From Bolinopsis microptera (taxonomy: Eukaryota > Ctenophora > Tentaculata > Lobata > Bolinopsidae), in contig NC_087081.1 of the NCBI RefSeq assembly GCF_026151205.1, positions 13,166,340-13,226,339 of the forward strand: DNA of 60,000 nucleotides, in the 5' to 3' direction. The notes beneath the pieces were generated by a model that searched no databases, was not told where the DNA came from, and was given only the letters and a program-made list of their open reading frames with translations. Position 1 is the stretch's first letter. Each line of letters opens with the position of its first letter. Position numbers and translations under genes: made by a program. Shown piece after piece: positions 21,863 through 32,226 of the stretch.

Positions 21863-22722
21863 ACTGCAAGTCTAAATCCACTACATTATGGATGGGAGAT
21901 GAGTTCTGAAGGATACTACCGGCCAATCCCGACTAAAGCTGCGATTGCCCCGGCAGGGATGCTCAACCTCATTTGCTGCAATTGCTGGGTGAAGGTTGAG
22001 AACCCTTGTTAGTACTTAAGGTGTTCCTGCCGGAAGTATGGCTTTAAATGTCTACCTGCATGTGGCCAATGTCATGGATTAAGTTGCACTAATGCACCCG
22101 AAAGACAGGACGATTCAGGAGAATCAAACAACTCTGAGGAAATGGGATAGCCAGAAGTGACCTAATAGTTGCCAATCAAAGACACCATGGTAATAATTCA
22201 GGACCTTTTTTTACAGAATTTGATGTGATATGTATATTATTTACTATACTAATATAAGGATCAATTGACAATTGAAAGTAAATTTTAGAATTTGAATATT
22301 GATAACTAGATAACTTTAATTGTACAACAATTTTTATTATTTGCTAAATTTCCAAATTTAAGTAAAATTTCAAAATTTTAGTAAATTTTTGAGAGGTTAG
22401 CCTATAAAAATGAAATTATCTCAATAAGTAAAGATCTGACGACCCTAAAACACTGATTCGCCCCACATAATGTCACTATTGTGGTCATTTTGCACCCCCT
22501 ATGGTGCTCCTGGGGGTCTTTATTACGATAGTTACGAGTTTTTCAAGTGCGGTCCTCAGGCTGACATACGCGCCTGAAGAAAATTGGCTGTAACTTTTTT
22601 TGCTCAACAGATCCAGATTGGAAACTCTTTGGGGTGGTTCCTGACACTATGGACAACACATTCCTGTAAAAATCAGCTTGTCGCAAATTTTTTCCCAGAC
22701 ATTTTGCATTATTCCCTAACTA
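21862..22722 (-). repeat. right long inverted arm
   Basis: Reverse-complement copy of 18823-19684. It repeats the 3' end of the nuclease gene, including the same TAG stop, so the stop predates or was homogenised with the arm duplication. Confidence 0.85.
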
Positions 22723-22777
22723 TTAGGTTGCATCCTAAACAGTTTAAGCAAATTACATAAAGTTATTATATTGTCAA

Positions 22778-24648
22778 TTAATCGCTCATGCCATAACTTT
22801 TCTTAAACAGGTGAGTTTTTAATAATGTTTTGAACAGATCAACATCGGAACAAGTCTTAATTTCAATTGGTAGTTGGTTCCAGATTTTCGGAGCAACAGT
22901 CTGAAACGCTCTTGGGTGTGATCTTGTAGATCCGACGGGTAGGTGTAAGGAGGAAGTTTTTCTGCTACTCGAACTAACAAATGTTACTAGATCACACAGA
23001 TATGCAGGAGCAACACCATTGACTGCTTTGAAAATCAGTAAGCATAACTTAAACTCAATCCTCTCCTTCACCTTGAGCCAATGAAGGGATTTGAGCTTCT
23101 CCTGATCCTCGACTGAGTCTCTCTTCTTTAATCCAAAAACCAGACGGCATGCTCGGTTCTGAATGTTCTGCAGCTGCGTAATTGAGGCTTGACTACAACC
23201 ATAGTAAAGTGCATTGCAGTAGTCAAGCGATGAGATTACAATTGCTTGAGTCAGTGTTCCCATCTGTTTGGTTGTGAGGAATGTTTTCATCTTAGCAAGG
23301 TCTCTTAGTTTCAGAAAACACGATGTTTTAAGTTGCTTGATTTGCTCACCAAAGTTTAGTTGAGAGTCAAGACGAAATCCGAGGTTCTTTGCAACAGGTG
23401 ACAGCCTGATACACGTCTCAGAGTTAACAAACACGCCCCCTATAGACAGCTGCTGGAGAACAAGCGGTGTCCCAAAGACAAGAATCTCAGTTTTTCCTGC
23501 ATTGAGCTGTAGATAATGTTTTTTCATCCAGTCATTAATTTCTTGGAAACATTTGGGAACATCGTTGATAAGGACTGTGGGCTCCTCGTTTGGCTTGAAA
23601 CTTTTATACAGCTGATGATCGTCGGCGTAACCCTGGATGGAGAAGTTCAAATCATGTGCTGCTGAGTACAAAGAGCGAATGTAGATCTTGAACAGGACTG
23701 GACCCAGCACAGAGCCCTGTGGGACTCCAAACTTAAGGCCAGAGGGGGGGTAAAATTGGTTTTTCCAGTTTTCACATATTTGATCAGAGCTGCTGGAGAC
23801 AAACAAGAAGAAAAAAACCAGACCGAAATCTGACCTTGCGTTTTTAAGATATCGCGCGCCAAATATTGAGGTTTACTTGTAATTACATGTAAAACTTTAA
23901 CTTAAACTGTAAAAAGTTAAAAGTCCCTTAGTTGAGAATACTGGCCGAACCCAGAAGCTGAAACTTGGCACAGTTGTTCCTTGGGCTGTCACCCACAATT
24001 CTATTGTACAAAATTTTGATATTTGCCTCTGTTCTCGAAATATGAGGTTAACTTTACCCCAAATTCGACACTTTTCGAAAAATTGTCGAATTTGGGGTAA
24101 AGTTAACCTCATATTTCGAGAACAGAGGCAAATATCAAAATTTTGTACAATAGAATTGTGGGTGACAGCCCAAGGAACAACTGTGCCAAGTTTCAGCTTC
24201 TGGGTGTGGCCAGTATTCTCAACTAAGGGACTTTTAACTTTTTACAGTTTAAGTTAAAGTTTTACATGTAATAACATGTAAACCTCAATATTTGGCGCGC
24301 GATATCTTAAAAACGCAAGGTCAGATTTCGGTCTGGTTTTTTTCTTCTTGTTTGTCTCCAGCAGCTCTGATCAAATATGTGAAAACTGGAAAAACCAATT
24401 TTACCCCCCCCTCTGGCCTTAATCACTATCTCATAAGATTCCTCATTTCCAACTTTAATCGTTTGACATCTACCTGTGAGGAAGCTGCTGAACCATTTCC
24501 AAGCTGTCCCTGTTATTCCCAACTCATTTCTGAGGATGTTCAGTAGTTTGCAGTAGTTTGCAGTGGTCAACTGTATCAAAAGCTGCGCTGAGATCTAGGA
24601 GAAGAACAACAGTTGCCTTGCTTTCTGTAGATGCAATGAGTAGATCGA
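22778..24648 (-). pseudogene. LINE reverse transcriptase, 5'-truncated and split
   Basis: Downstream part (22778-23736): FGVPQGSVLGPVLF, then the catalytic YADD (residues 60-63 of the frame starting 23806), LNAGKTEILVFGTP, and a C-terminal block with LQNIQNRACRLVFGL, WLKVKERIEFKLCLLIFK and PKIWNQLP. These are RT palm motifs and the C-terminal domain of CR1/L2/jockey LINEs. Upstream part (24419-24648): LLLDLSAAFDTVDH, then a 10-bp tandem duplication (CAGTAGTTTG at about 24541) that shifts frame, then LNILRNELGITG and NEESYEIVIK. The frame VIK/FGVPQG is cut by the fold-back element; about 24 residues at the start of the frame from 23806 come from that element. The endonuclease and ORF1 are missing. 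Confidence 0.85.
23737..24418. mobile_element. fold-back MITE with TTAA target duplication
   Basis: Arms 23737-24070 and 24084-24418 are near-perfect inverted repeats of about 334 bp with a 13-nt centre. Both ends are GGCCAGAGGGGGG and both abut TTAA (23733-23736, 24419-24422). Removing the element and one TTAA closes the RT frame exactly. TTAA points to the piggyBac or Kolobok groups. There is no transposase. Confidence 0.85.
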
Positions 24649-24724
24649 ACTAATAACTGTTCCAATAATTTATTTGTGCATAAATTATTTCATGATAATA
24701 AACCTAAGCTATACAGCTATTATA

Positions 24725-24748
24725 CCTTCATGTGTTTATAATTTCAGG
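24725..24748 (+). other. 3' splice acceptor before the first PAP2 coding exon
   Basis: A pyrimidine-rich run ends TTATAATTTCAG at 24747; the exon starts GTATTTGTT and then ATG at 24757. The frame is open back through the acceptor, so an upstream coding or leader exon is possible. Confidence 0.6.
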
Positions 24749-24756
24749 TATTTGTT

Positions 24757-25692
24757 ATGCACCATGACCACGACAAAACAGCCAAAAGGCAGAAAATAAC
24801 AGAATCTTGGGACACGTTTGCTACCAGTGTGAGGGATTTAGCAGAAGCAGAGTGGTATTATTCTAAAAGCCAACTGTGTCAATTATTGAAGCTGCCGTAC
24901 GTTATTGAAGACTATCCAACCAAAGTTGTATGGCTGGCATTTTTGCCACCCATATTCTATTTGGCAATTTTCAATTTCTTTGCATTTTGGCAGTGGTTTT
25001 TGGGAGCATCAACGGAACCATGGATTCATCTTCCATCATTAGAAATCAAATTGTACGGATGTAACCCCCATCAGATCATATCAAGGTACACCAGCCCATT
25101 TTTGGACACAATCGCTGCAATACCTTACTTAGTTCACTTTCTTCTAGTTCTTTTGTATCCACCCTACTGTTACATAAATCGCAAAAGACTTGGATCTCTA
25201 GAGCCAGCCTTGAAAAGTCTGTGGTGTGGTGGCATTGTATGCTCCCTTTCGGTGTTGACTCAACTGTTTTTTCCAACTGCTCCACCATGGTTTAACGAGT
25301 CTGCTGTGTACGATGCAGATGGTAAGCTACTGTACATGGCCTACAACGAAGCTGGTTTTCAGCGAGTGGATGCACAATATGGCTATCAATTGTTTCATGA
25401 AATGTATTCAAAATCTCCTATCACGTTTGGCTCTTTTCCCTCTCTCCATGTCGCATTTCCAACTGTGATTTTGATGAATGGATCCTGGATCAGCTGGAAA
25501 TTTGGACTTTTTCATGTTTGCTTGATCTCTTGGGCAGCTCTATATTCACACCATCACTACCTCATTGATGTCATTGGTGGATTCATGCTTACATTCTTTA
25601 CATATCAAATTTATCATAAAGTTTGGAACCCTTTCCGGAAAATAGGGGGAATGTGTGAGAGCAGAACGGAGCTTTTGAGCGAAGGGGTGTAG
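24757..25692 (+). CDS. PAP2-superfamily, AUR1/IPC-synthase-like membrane protein (paralogue 1)
   Basis: The 311-residue protein has about six hydrophobic segments (roughly residues 56-82, 115-140, 155-176, 228-246, 248-263, 269-287). Phosphotransferase motifs are GSFPSLH (225-231, His231) and SHHHYLID (264-271, His267, Asp271), matching the C2 and C3 motifs of PAP2 enzymes. Other AUR1-like marks are FPTAPPWFN (172-180) and the block before the catalytic motif, NEAGFQRVDA. In fungi this family moves phosphoinositol from phosphatidylinositol to ceramide in the Golgi, with the active site facing the lumen. Substrate here is inferred only; a lipid phosphatase or other phosphotransferase is possible. 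Paralogue 2 lies 21 kb downstream, about 60% identical by eye. The coding part has no intron. The ATG chosen is the first after the acceptor; an upstream exon might extend the N-terminus. Confidence 0.85.
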   Translation: MHHDHDKTAKRQKITESWDTFATSVRDLAEAEWYYSKSQLCQLLKLPYVIEDYPTKVVWLAFLPPIFYLAIFNFFAFWQWFLGASTEPWIHLPSLEIKLYGCNPHQIISRYTSPFLDTIAAIPYLVHFLLVLLYPPYCYINRKRLGSLEPALKSLWCGGIVCSLSVLTQLFFPTAPPWFNESAVYDADGKLLYMAYNEAGFQRVDAQYGYQLFHEMYSKSPITFGSFPSLHVAFPTVILMNGSWISWKFGLFHVCLISWAALYSHHHYLIDVIGGFMLTFFTYQIYHKVWNPFRKIGGMCESRTELLSEGV

Positions 25693-27182
25693 AATTCGTC
25701 CTGTGGAATGGTTAAAACTGCTAAAACTTTGCCGGCCAGTTCTATGTTGTGGAAATCGAATTTCGTTCTGATATTTGATAATTTCATGTCTGAACAATTT
25801 TTATGTCATCACCTTTTTATACAACATGGGAAAATGATGAACTTAGTTGTTATATAAACTTTTTATGGCCACCAATATGTTTTGTATGTACTATACGTAT
25901 CATATTTTTAATTGTCCATGGAATTTTATGCGTACTCAATAGTCCTCCCCTTTAATTAATATATTTACGTACTATTTATTAAGATCAAAATGATGTATTT
26001 ACCTCACTTAACAAGTTCCACAAGTTACAAGCTTTTTGTTTCTTTTATAATTTTTAATGGAGATGTCATGTAATTGATAAAACGTTGTGTAACCACGTGA
26101 TCTTTCGGCAAACTGAAACGATCATTAAATGTTGGCTAAACATTGGGATTAGCAGTTTTTTGAACTAACGGAAAATTTGTTAAGCTGGTACTGTAGTTTT
26201 AATCACATTGAGAAAAGATCATTTTTTTCGAGAAAGGAATTATATTTTCTTTAAAAATGTAGTAATGCTTTAATAGGCTAGACTATATGTGATTCAATTT
26301 AATTTAAATAGTATGCACTAACTTATTGCTCGTGATAATTATTCATTTAAGGGAGCATATGATTGATCTTTGCACGATATTTGAAATTTTTTTATGATAA
26401 AATCACTTTTTATGGATATAAATAGCATTATATGATTATCTATCGAATTCTATTTATTGTAAGAAGACAGCTTGAAATTTATAATTTAACATGAGGTTAT
26501 TTTCTGAATTATTGATCTTATTGCAATTGGCTGAGCTAGTTAATATGCTGTTATGGTACTGGTAATGATATCTCTGAGCCACTTTTATCATGTAACGGCA
26601 AAGTACTGAACGATAGGTACATTAGCGCGCATTTTATTTTAATCAATCGTATTATTCTAGTATAGTATAGCATGTAGGTCAAATTAGGCGAAATTTCTTT
26701 CTCTTAAGCTTTAGACGGTACTCATACTGGTAACACATTCTTTAATGCCATATTAGTAAATAACTACACTCTGATTTTGTAAGTAGTAAGTATGATGGCA
26801 ATTATAATTTGGTGATAATTTTCTTTGAAACTCATATTGTATTGATTCTTTGGTAAACTTATTTTAATTGAAGATATTAAGAATGTTGTACTTTCTATGT
26901 TATTTAGTTTTTATCAATTGATAGCACTTAGTTGATTAAGTTGTAATTAGAAAATGTTCGTTCAGTAACATAGAACCATGCGATTCCTTAAGTCGGCACA
27001 TTAAACTTGGTAAGTTTCACTGAAGCACACGATAGTTAATTAATTAATTATTTAATTAACTCAAAAGATTAATATTCGAATCCCGTGAATGATGGTTGCC
27101 TTACTTTCATAATCATGTATTATTCCCATAATCAGTAATCATGTGTTGTCCCCTTTGTAATAATCTATTCTCTGTGAAAATG
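25693..27182. other. 3' flank of paralogue 1, no gene seen
   Basis: AT-rich sequence, presumably 3' UTR followed by intergenic DNA. No canonical AATAAA signal stands out close to the stop. A short TTAATTAA run lies at about 27040-27060. Confidence 0.45.
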
Positions 27183-27317
27183 TGCACAATATTTGCACAA
27201 TATTTGCACAATATTTGCACAATATTTGCACTATATTTGCACTATATTAATTGCACCATATTTGCACTATATTGGCACAATATGTGGACTATATTTGCAC
27301 TATATTTGCACAATATT
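27183..27317. repeat. 11-bp minisatellite AATATTTGCAC
   Basis: About eleven imperfect units (AATATTTGCAC, TATATTTGCAC). Confidence 0.8.
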
Positions 27318-28328
27318 GTACACACTGCCGTTGATACAATGTGTGCGTACTGTATGATATTTTCTATGTAATTTTGATTGGTAAAGTACTATATAACTTA
27401 TAATAATAATATTGAATGAAAATAAGTTCGATGTGTAGTTATAAAGCTGATTGGTGAATAGCAGTCATGTGATACCGATTAATATTTGAATGCCTTGATG
27501 ATTTTCTAGTTTCTGAAATTAACCTGTGTTTTCATTCGTTTAAGATTTATTTTCTAAACGAGACTATATTTCCCGGAAAAATGTGCTAGCTCGATACTTA
27601 AAACACATTCTTAGGCGATCAATGAAATTTTGAGTATAACTTAAACTTAAATAATAATATGCTAACTATATCAAAAATGTAAACTATAACGTGTAAACTA
27701 TTTATTGATAGGGCATAGCGATGATCACTGGACTCGATTAAAACGTTGGAACCTTTCTTGTCTCTCAATCCTACTACAGGTAATATTTTTTATCAATTTC
27801 TCAAAACTTTTCCGGTAAATTAACAACAGAAAATCTCGTTTCCCGTTTTGTCATATTCCCGAGAACAAATATTACTCTATACTGTCTTACTCATCGTCAA
27901 ATTTCACATTCTCACGTGCTTTCTATCTTTTCGAGAAATGAGATTGATTTTTTGGGTTTCATTGGCTCACGTGGTATGCGATAATAACTCCAATCAAGTT
28001 CGTGTAGACTATAATCATAATACAGGACTACTCATGAAGTGTCAATTACAGTGTCAATTACAGAGATCCTATTCTTTTTAACTTGCATTTTTATTGTGAA
28101 AAGGAACACTTTATCTTAGACACACCATTCCATTACCACAGTAATACAGGTTATGTTGCATTACTAGATGTGTTTAAATATAACACTATTAAGAGTTTAG
28201 TGACTAATACTAACAGTTTAGTCACTTCATCATCTGGTGCTCTGAGCAGTTACCGAGAAACCATTACAGATTAGTAAGAACAGATACATTGTTGCAGCTC
28301 CATATCATGTTACCTGAAATACAAGAAC
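27318..28328. other. unassigned sequence
   Basis: No gene or repeat family recognised. Confidence 0.4.
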
Positions 28329-28377
28329 ACGTGACTTGGTCGTATAGTCACGTGACTTGGTCGTATAGTCACGTGAC
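28329..28377. promoter_or_regulatory. tandem GTCACGTGAC sites
   Basis: A 21-bp unit containing CACGTGACTTGGTCGTATAG repeats about 2.5 times. It gives two full GTCACGTGAC palindromes (28347-28356, 28368-28377), the consensus of MiT/TFE-type bHLH sites. Function inferred from motif only. Confidence 0.45.
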
Positions 28378-28640
28378 GTGATCTTATGTTACATATAATC
28401 CCTCTTGCAGCGCCCCTGTATTTCTCTTTGTACTTCTTCTCTCTTGTTGTATTTTCTTGAGGTAGAGACTAGAGAGTCATGTGTGTTGGCGCCCTGCCAA
28501 AACAACATCTATATCAATTATCCCAAAAAGTGTGTGGGTTCTTGTGTGTTTAATTTAATATACATATATATATAATACATATATAATATACATGTACTTT
28601 TGGACTGTTTTAGCTGCGACAGTGCAATTCCAGCCGACGC

Positions 28641-28828
28641 GAAGGTCGGGTAACACTAGTGTTTTCTTATAATTTGGAGTAGCTGTTGAAGGTCGGGTAA
28701 CACTAGTGTTTTCTTATAATTTGGAGTAGCTGTTGAACGTCGGGTAAGACTAGGGTTTTCTTATAATTTGGAGTAGCTGTTGAAGGTCGGGTAACACTAG
28801 TGTTTTCTTATAATTTGGAGTAGCTGTT
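28641..28828. repeat. 47-bp x 4 tandem repeat
   Basis: Units begin GAAGGTCGGGTAACACTAGT at 28641, 28688, 28735 and 28782. The third copy has three changes. Confidence 0.9.
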
Positions 28829-28841
28829 ACTCAGGAACAAT

Positions 28842-28919
28842 AAAACCCCCATTTACCGCGGAGTTTGGGAGAAAGGAAATTGCCGCGGGAAATCGGGGTT
28901 TGCGGTAAATCGGGGTTTT
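28842..28919. repeat. 78-bp fold-back
   Basis: AAAACCCCCATTTACCGC (28842-28859) pairs with GCGGTAAATCGGGGTTTT (28902-28919), one mismatch. Confidence 0.7.
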
Positions 28920-29702
28920 GATTGCTTACATAATGTTTTCATTCCTTCTTGTTGGCTGCTACTAAGGTACTTTCTTTCTTGTTGCTGATAAGAAACAGGA
29001 ATACCGACACTCGTGGAATGCTTGCAGAGTTAGGTACCTTGGGCTTCTTATCGCAAAGTTTTAATAGTGTTAAAATTCCTTATGACTCATCAAGTTTCTG
29101 GCAAAATGTCAACTTAAGTCATTCTCAGTATTTCTCTTTTTCTCAGAATTTTTCTTTTTCGTTTCTTTGCGGACTCGTTAAACTTCTTAACAGACATTCG
29201 CTTGAAATGAGTGAGTGGTTCGGAGCTCGGACTGTTCTTTTTGAGTTGCGTAGTGTTTTAATTTGATTAATTTCATCGTTTTAAATGTCCAACGTTCCTC
29301 TTGGCTTTTCACTGGGTAAACAAAAAACGTAGATTAAACAAACAGAAGTGTTTCTTAAATTTTCTTAAATTTAAAAACAAAATAATGTCAACGTAAACAT
29401 ATCTTGTAATAATATGTGAACCTAAGATAACTTTGTCCCAAGAAAAAGTGAATTGTTCAGGAATTGCGAAGTTACCATGAAAAACGTTATAAATAGGTTA
29501 ATAAAGGTAACACTACTTCTTGTTATAAATAAAAATCGGACATGAAAATTAAAATGAAAGTCACGCAAGGTTGCCCGACAGAGATGGCATTTCTAGATGG
29601 TAATGATGGTAATGACATGCCTATATTAGGGCATGTTCATATTATGCTCCATTCCCCTTACAACACAGCATATATTCGATCTCTCTCAGCTCTCTTTTCT
29701 AA

Positions 29703-29821
29703 GACGTCAAGCGTGTATGACGTCACGTCTCAACTCTCACGAGACATGACGTCACATGATATGACACGTTGCATGACGTCACGAGACTTGGTGAGTGCAG
29801 CTAGTGAATAACGTGACGTCA
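29703..29821. promoter_or_regulatory. cluster of GACGTCA (CRE-like) sites
   Basis: Five GACGTCA cores occur in about 120 bp, four as TGACGTCA. Known binders of this palindrome are CREB/ATF bZIP proteins. A similar pair with ACGTGGTGTG spacers lies at about 30770-30815. Confidence 0.4.
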
Positions 29822-31069
29822 TACAGGAGTGTGGGTGTCTGTGTGGGCGCGTGGCCCTGGTTACTGGTTAGAGACAGAGATCACTTACCGAACTGTAGTT
29901 TGTGTGTGTTGAGGTTCGTCTTGAAGTGGCTTATTTTACTGTTCTGTTTATAAGTTGTGGCATATATGCTATATATTTTGTTTGTTGTTTTCCAGTTTTT
30001 TATCCTGTCTTCTCACATGTTTAAACATTTTCTTTGTTTCGTTTGTTAAAATAATTTTATAAATGAATATTAAAACTTAACAAATTCTGACCTCACAACT
30101 CTGACTTGAACAACTTCACTGCAACTACTGGGATTGTTTAGGACTCACAGCATCAAGATGTCACTTTAAACTGCAACACTAGATTAAAGCGACCGGTCAT
30201 GCATATAATTAATACATGCATCATTAATTATAACTCGTTGCCATACGACTCTACGCGATATCATGACGTTTAAAAAGACCGGTCAATCTTTCTAGACTCG
30301 TGATGATATAAACTATAGATTTCAGAGACTCGTGACTATAAACTGTGTTTCATTTGTTCATGTTCAAGGAAATCTTCCTTTTTAAAACGGATTCCGCAGA
30401 AATCTTCACAAACTCGTGACTTAATGGATCCATTCATTAAGCGTGTCTGTAGCTCCTTCAGTCCGTACATCTCGTTCTGATCTCGTTATATCGTATTACA
30501 GAGGCGTGACGTCACAACCATTATATACCGGCCTCTAGGCCTTTATAATAGGCCTTTATTTTGTGATCTGGTAGGAAGTTGTTATCTGGCTCGGTGTTCT
30601 GGAGAACGGGATCTGTACGTGGGGCAAAGTGTCAACCACAGAACCCTCTTTTTGATCCTTAAACTAATTACAACAACAGAATTTGTTTCACTTCTAGATA
30701 AAAAGCTCGGATATGCCATTTTTAAAGGATTTCCGAAGAAATCACCAGAATTTTACTGTGCACTTTGCTGACGTCACGTGGTGTGAAGTTACGTGGTGTG
30801 ACGTCATACGGATTTACCGTGTCCTATCACGCTCTCTGATTCCTCTCTCTTTCTTCGTGCATCATCACCTGTCTCTCCTTGGTCGGCTAATATGGCGTAA
30901 CATTTCAATAATCTTAGTTGCCTTTTTTCTTTAGAAACTCACCCCATTACATAGCATGATAATAATCCTGCATAATAACTCTCATGTCTCTCAAACAAAT
31001 AGTGACACCTCATAATGTGAGCCATAACTCTCAGTCACTCTCCGTCACTCACTGCTTCCCGAGCTAGGT

Positions 31070-31190
31070 GACACGTGCCCTGACTTCGTCGTGTCTCTTG
31101 CTGTCACGTGACGTCACTTCGTGTCGCGTGATTTAGTCATGTCACGTGACGTCACTTCGTGTCACGTGACGTCACGTGATTTGGTCGTGT
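31070..31190. promoter_or_regulatory. overlapping E-box and CRE cluster
   Basis: GTCACGTGAC at 31103-31112, 31141-31150 and 31161-31170 each overlaps a TGACGTCA, in 20-40 bp steps. The region is an imperfect tandem repeat, so motif density may come from repeat expansion. Confidence 0.45.
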
Positions 31191-31762
31191 CTTTAGGTCT
31201 GTCAAAGCTCGCTTCTCTCCGTGTTGGTTGATCTCTTCTTTTGAGTGGCTCTTGGTTGGTTAACAGTTAATGACAGGTATCTTTATTCAGCATGTTTATT
31301 GGTCGTGGGTCTGAGTAGAAGTATTCTTCTCATAAAACTTGTAGCGAGGTTGTTGTCGCGTACTTTTAAATCTAGCAGACTTGGTTGATACAGTTGGTGG
31401 ATACGTATGTTTATTAGTTATTTAGTTATCGAGTTATTAATTTATTTCATAATGTTTTTCAACCAGTCAATTAGTCAATTAGTCACTTTGTTAATTAGAA
31501 CTGTTATTTAGTTTGTTGATTATACCGAGTAGACACTCCCAATGACATAATTGAACATGGGCATTTTCCGGCAAGGAGCTGATCCTATGATCTTCCTGGT
31601 TGTTGAAATGTAATTAAAATCCCTAAGTCAATTTGTTAAATTACAGCATATATTTCAGTCATATCTCAGTCATGACAGGATGTGTTGCGGTGATAATGTC
31701 ACACACCCAAATACGGGGACACTGTACGCAACAATACCCTGCGACTCTGCACCCAGGGTCCC

Positions 31763-32226
31763 CGGTCCCTGAGTGCAGAGTCTCTGAGTGCAGTGTCTCT
31801 GAGTGCACCAGGGTCCCTGAGTGCAGTGTCTCTGAGTGCAGTGTCTCTGAGTGCAGTGTCTCTGAGTGCAGTGTCCCTGAGTGCAGTGTCTCTGAGTGCA
31901 GTGTCCCTGAGTGCAGTGTCTCTGAGTGCAGTGTCTCTGAGTGCAGTGTCTCTGAGTGCAGTGTCTCTGAGTGCAGTGTCTCTGAGTGCAGTGTCCCTGA
32001 GTGCAGTGTCTCTGAGTGCAGTGTCCCTGAGTGCAGTGTCTCTGAGTGCCAGGGTGCACCAGGGTCCCTGAGTGCAGTGTCTCTGAGTGCAGTGTCTCTG
32101 AGTGCAGTGTCTCTGAGTGCAGTGTCCCTGAGTGCAGTGTCTCTGAGTGCAGTGTCTCTGAGTGCAGAGTCTCTGAGTGCAGTGTCTCTGAGTGCACCAG
32201 GGTCCCTGAGTGCAGGGTCTCTGAGT
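31763..32226. repeat. 15-bp minisatellite CTGAGTGCAGTGTCT
   Basis: About 30 units; variants are CCCT for TCTCT and GAGTGCACCAGGGTC. Because the unit length is a multiple of three and it lacks stops, several frames on both strands stay open for 180-200 codons. These are not taken as genes. Confidence 0.9.

Larger units (their letters stand above)
18823..22722. mobile_element. 3.9-kb long-TIR DNA transposon, TTA target duplication (Academ-like)
   Basis: Two inverted arms of about 861 bp begin TAGTTAGGGA and are flanked by TTA at 18820-18822 and 22723-22725. The uninterrupted target is visible in the second LINE copy near 50790 (ACCTAATGTCATG), so the borders are well supported. The centre encodes a broken FEN1/XPG-like nuclease. 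No DDE transposase is present, so this copy is non-autonomous or a deletion derivative. Academ elements are known for 3-4 bp duplications and can carry an XPG-type nuclease; that match is an inference. PIF/Harbinger also makes TWA duplications but has a different gene set. Confidence 0.8.
18604..24648 (-). mobile_element. 5'-truncated CR1/L2/jockey-like LINE, interrupted twice
   Basis: On the minus strand the element runs from an RT fragment beginning near 24648, through the RT and C-terminal domain (stop at 22778), to a 3' untranslated region ending in an ATT-type microsatellite at about 18604. Two DNA elements split it: 23737-24418 in the RT and 18823-22722 in the 3' UTR. Removing them leaves about 1.4 kb of LINE. 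The 3' end matches 50745-51010 almost base for base. Short ATT tails and 5' truncation are usual for this group. Its 5' edge lies only about 100 bp from the first PAP2-family coding exon. Confidence 0.85.

Noticed and set aside
18823-22722. Assignment of the 3.9-kb element to PIF/Harbinger from its TTA duplication
   Set aside because: The duplication fits, but no Harbinger transposase or Myb-like gene is present and the only gene is a nuclease of another kind; left as Academ-like with doubt.
23897-24257. Two nearly identical 71-residue ORFs on opposite strands
   Set aside because: They are mirror readings of the two arms of the TTAA fold-back element.
28949-29266. 105-residue ORF with a hydrophobic start
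   Set aside because: Serine/phenylalanine-rich composition of AT-rich DNA, no domain, no splice context; probably chance.
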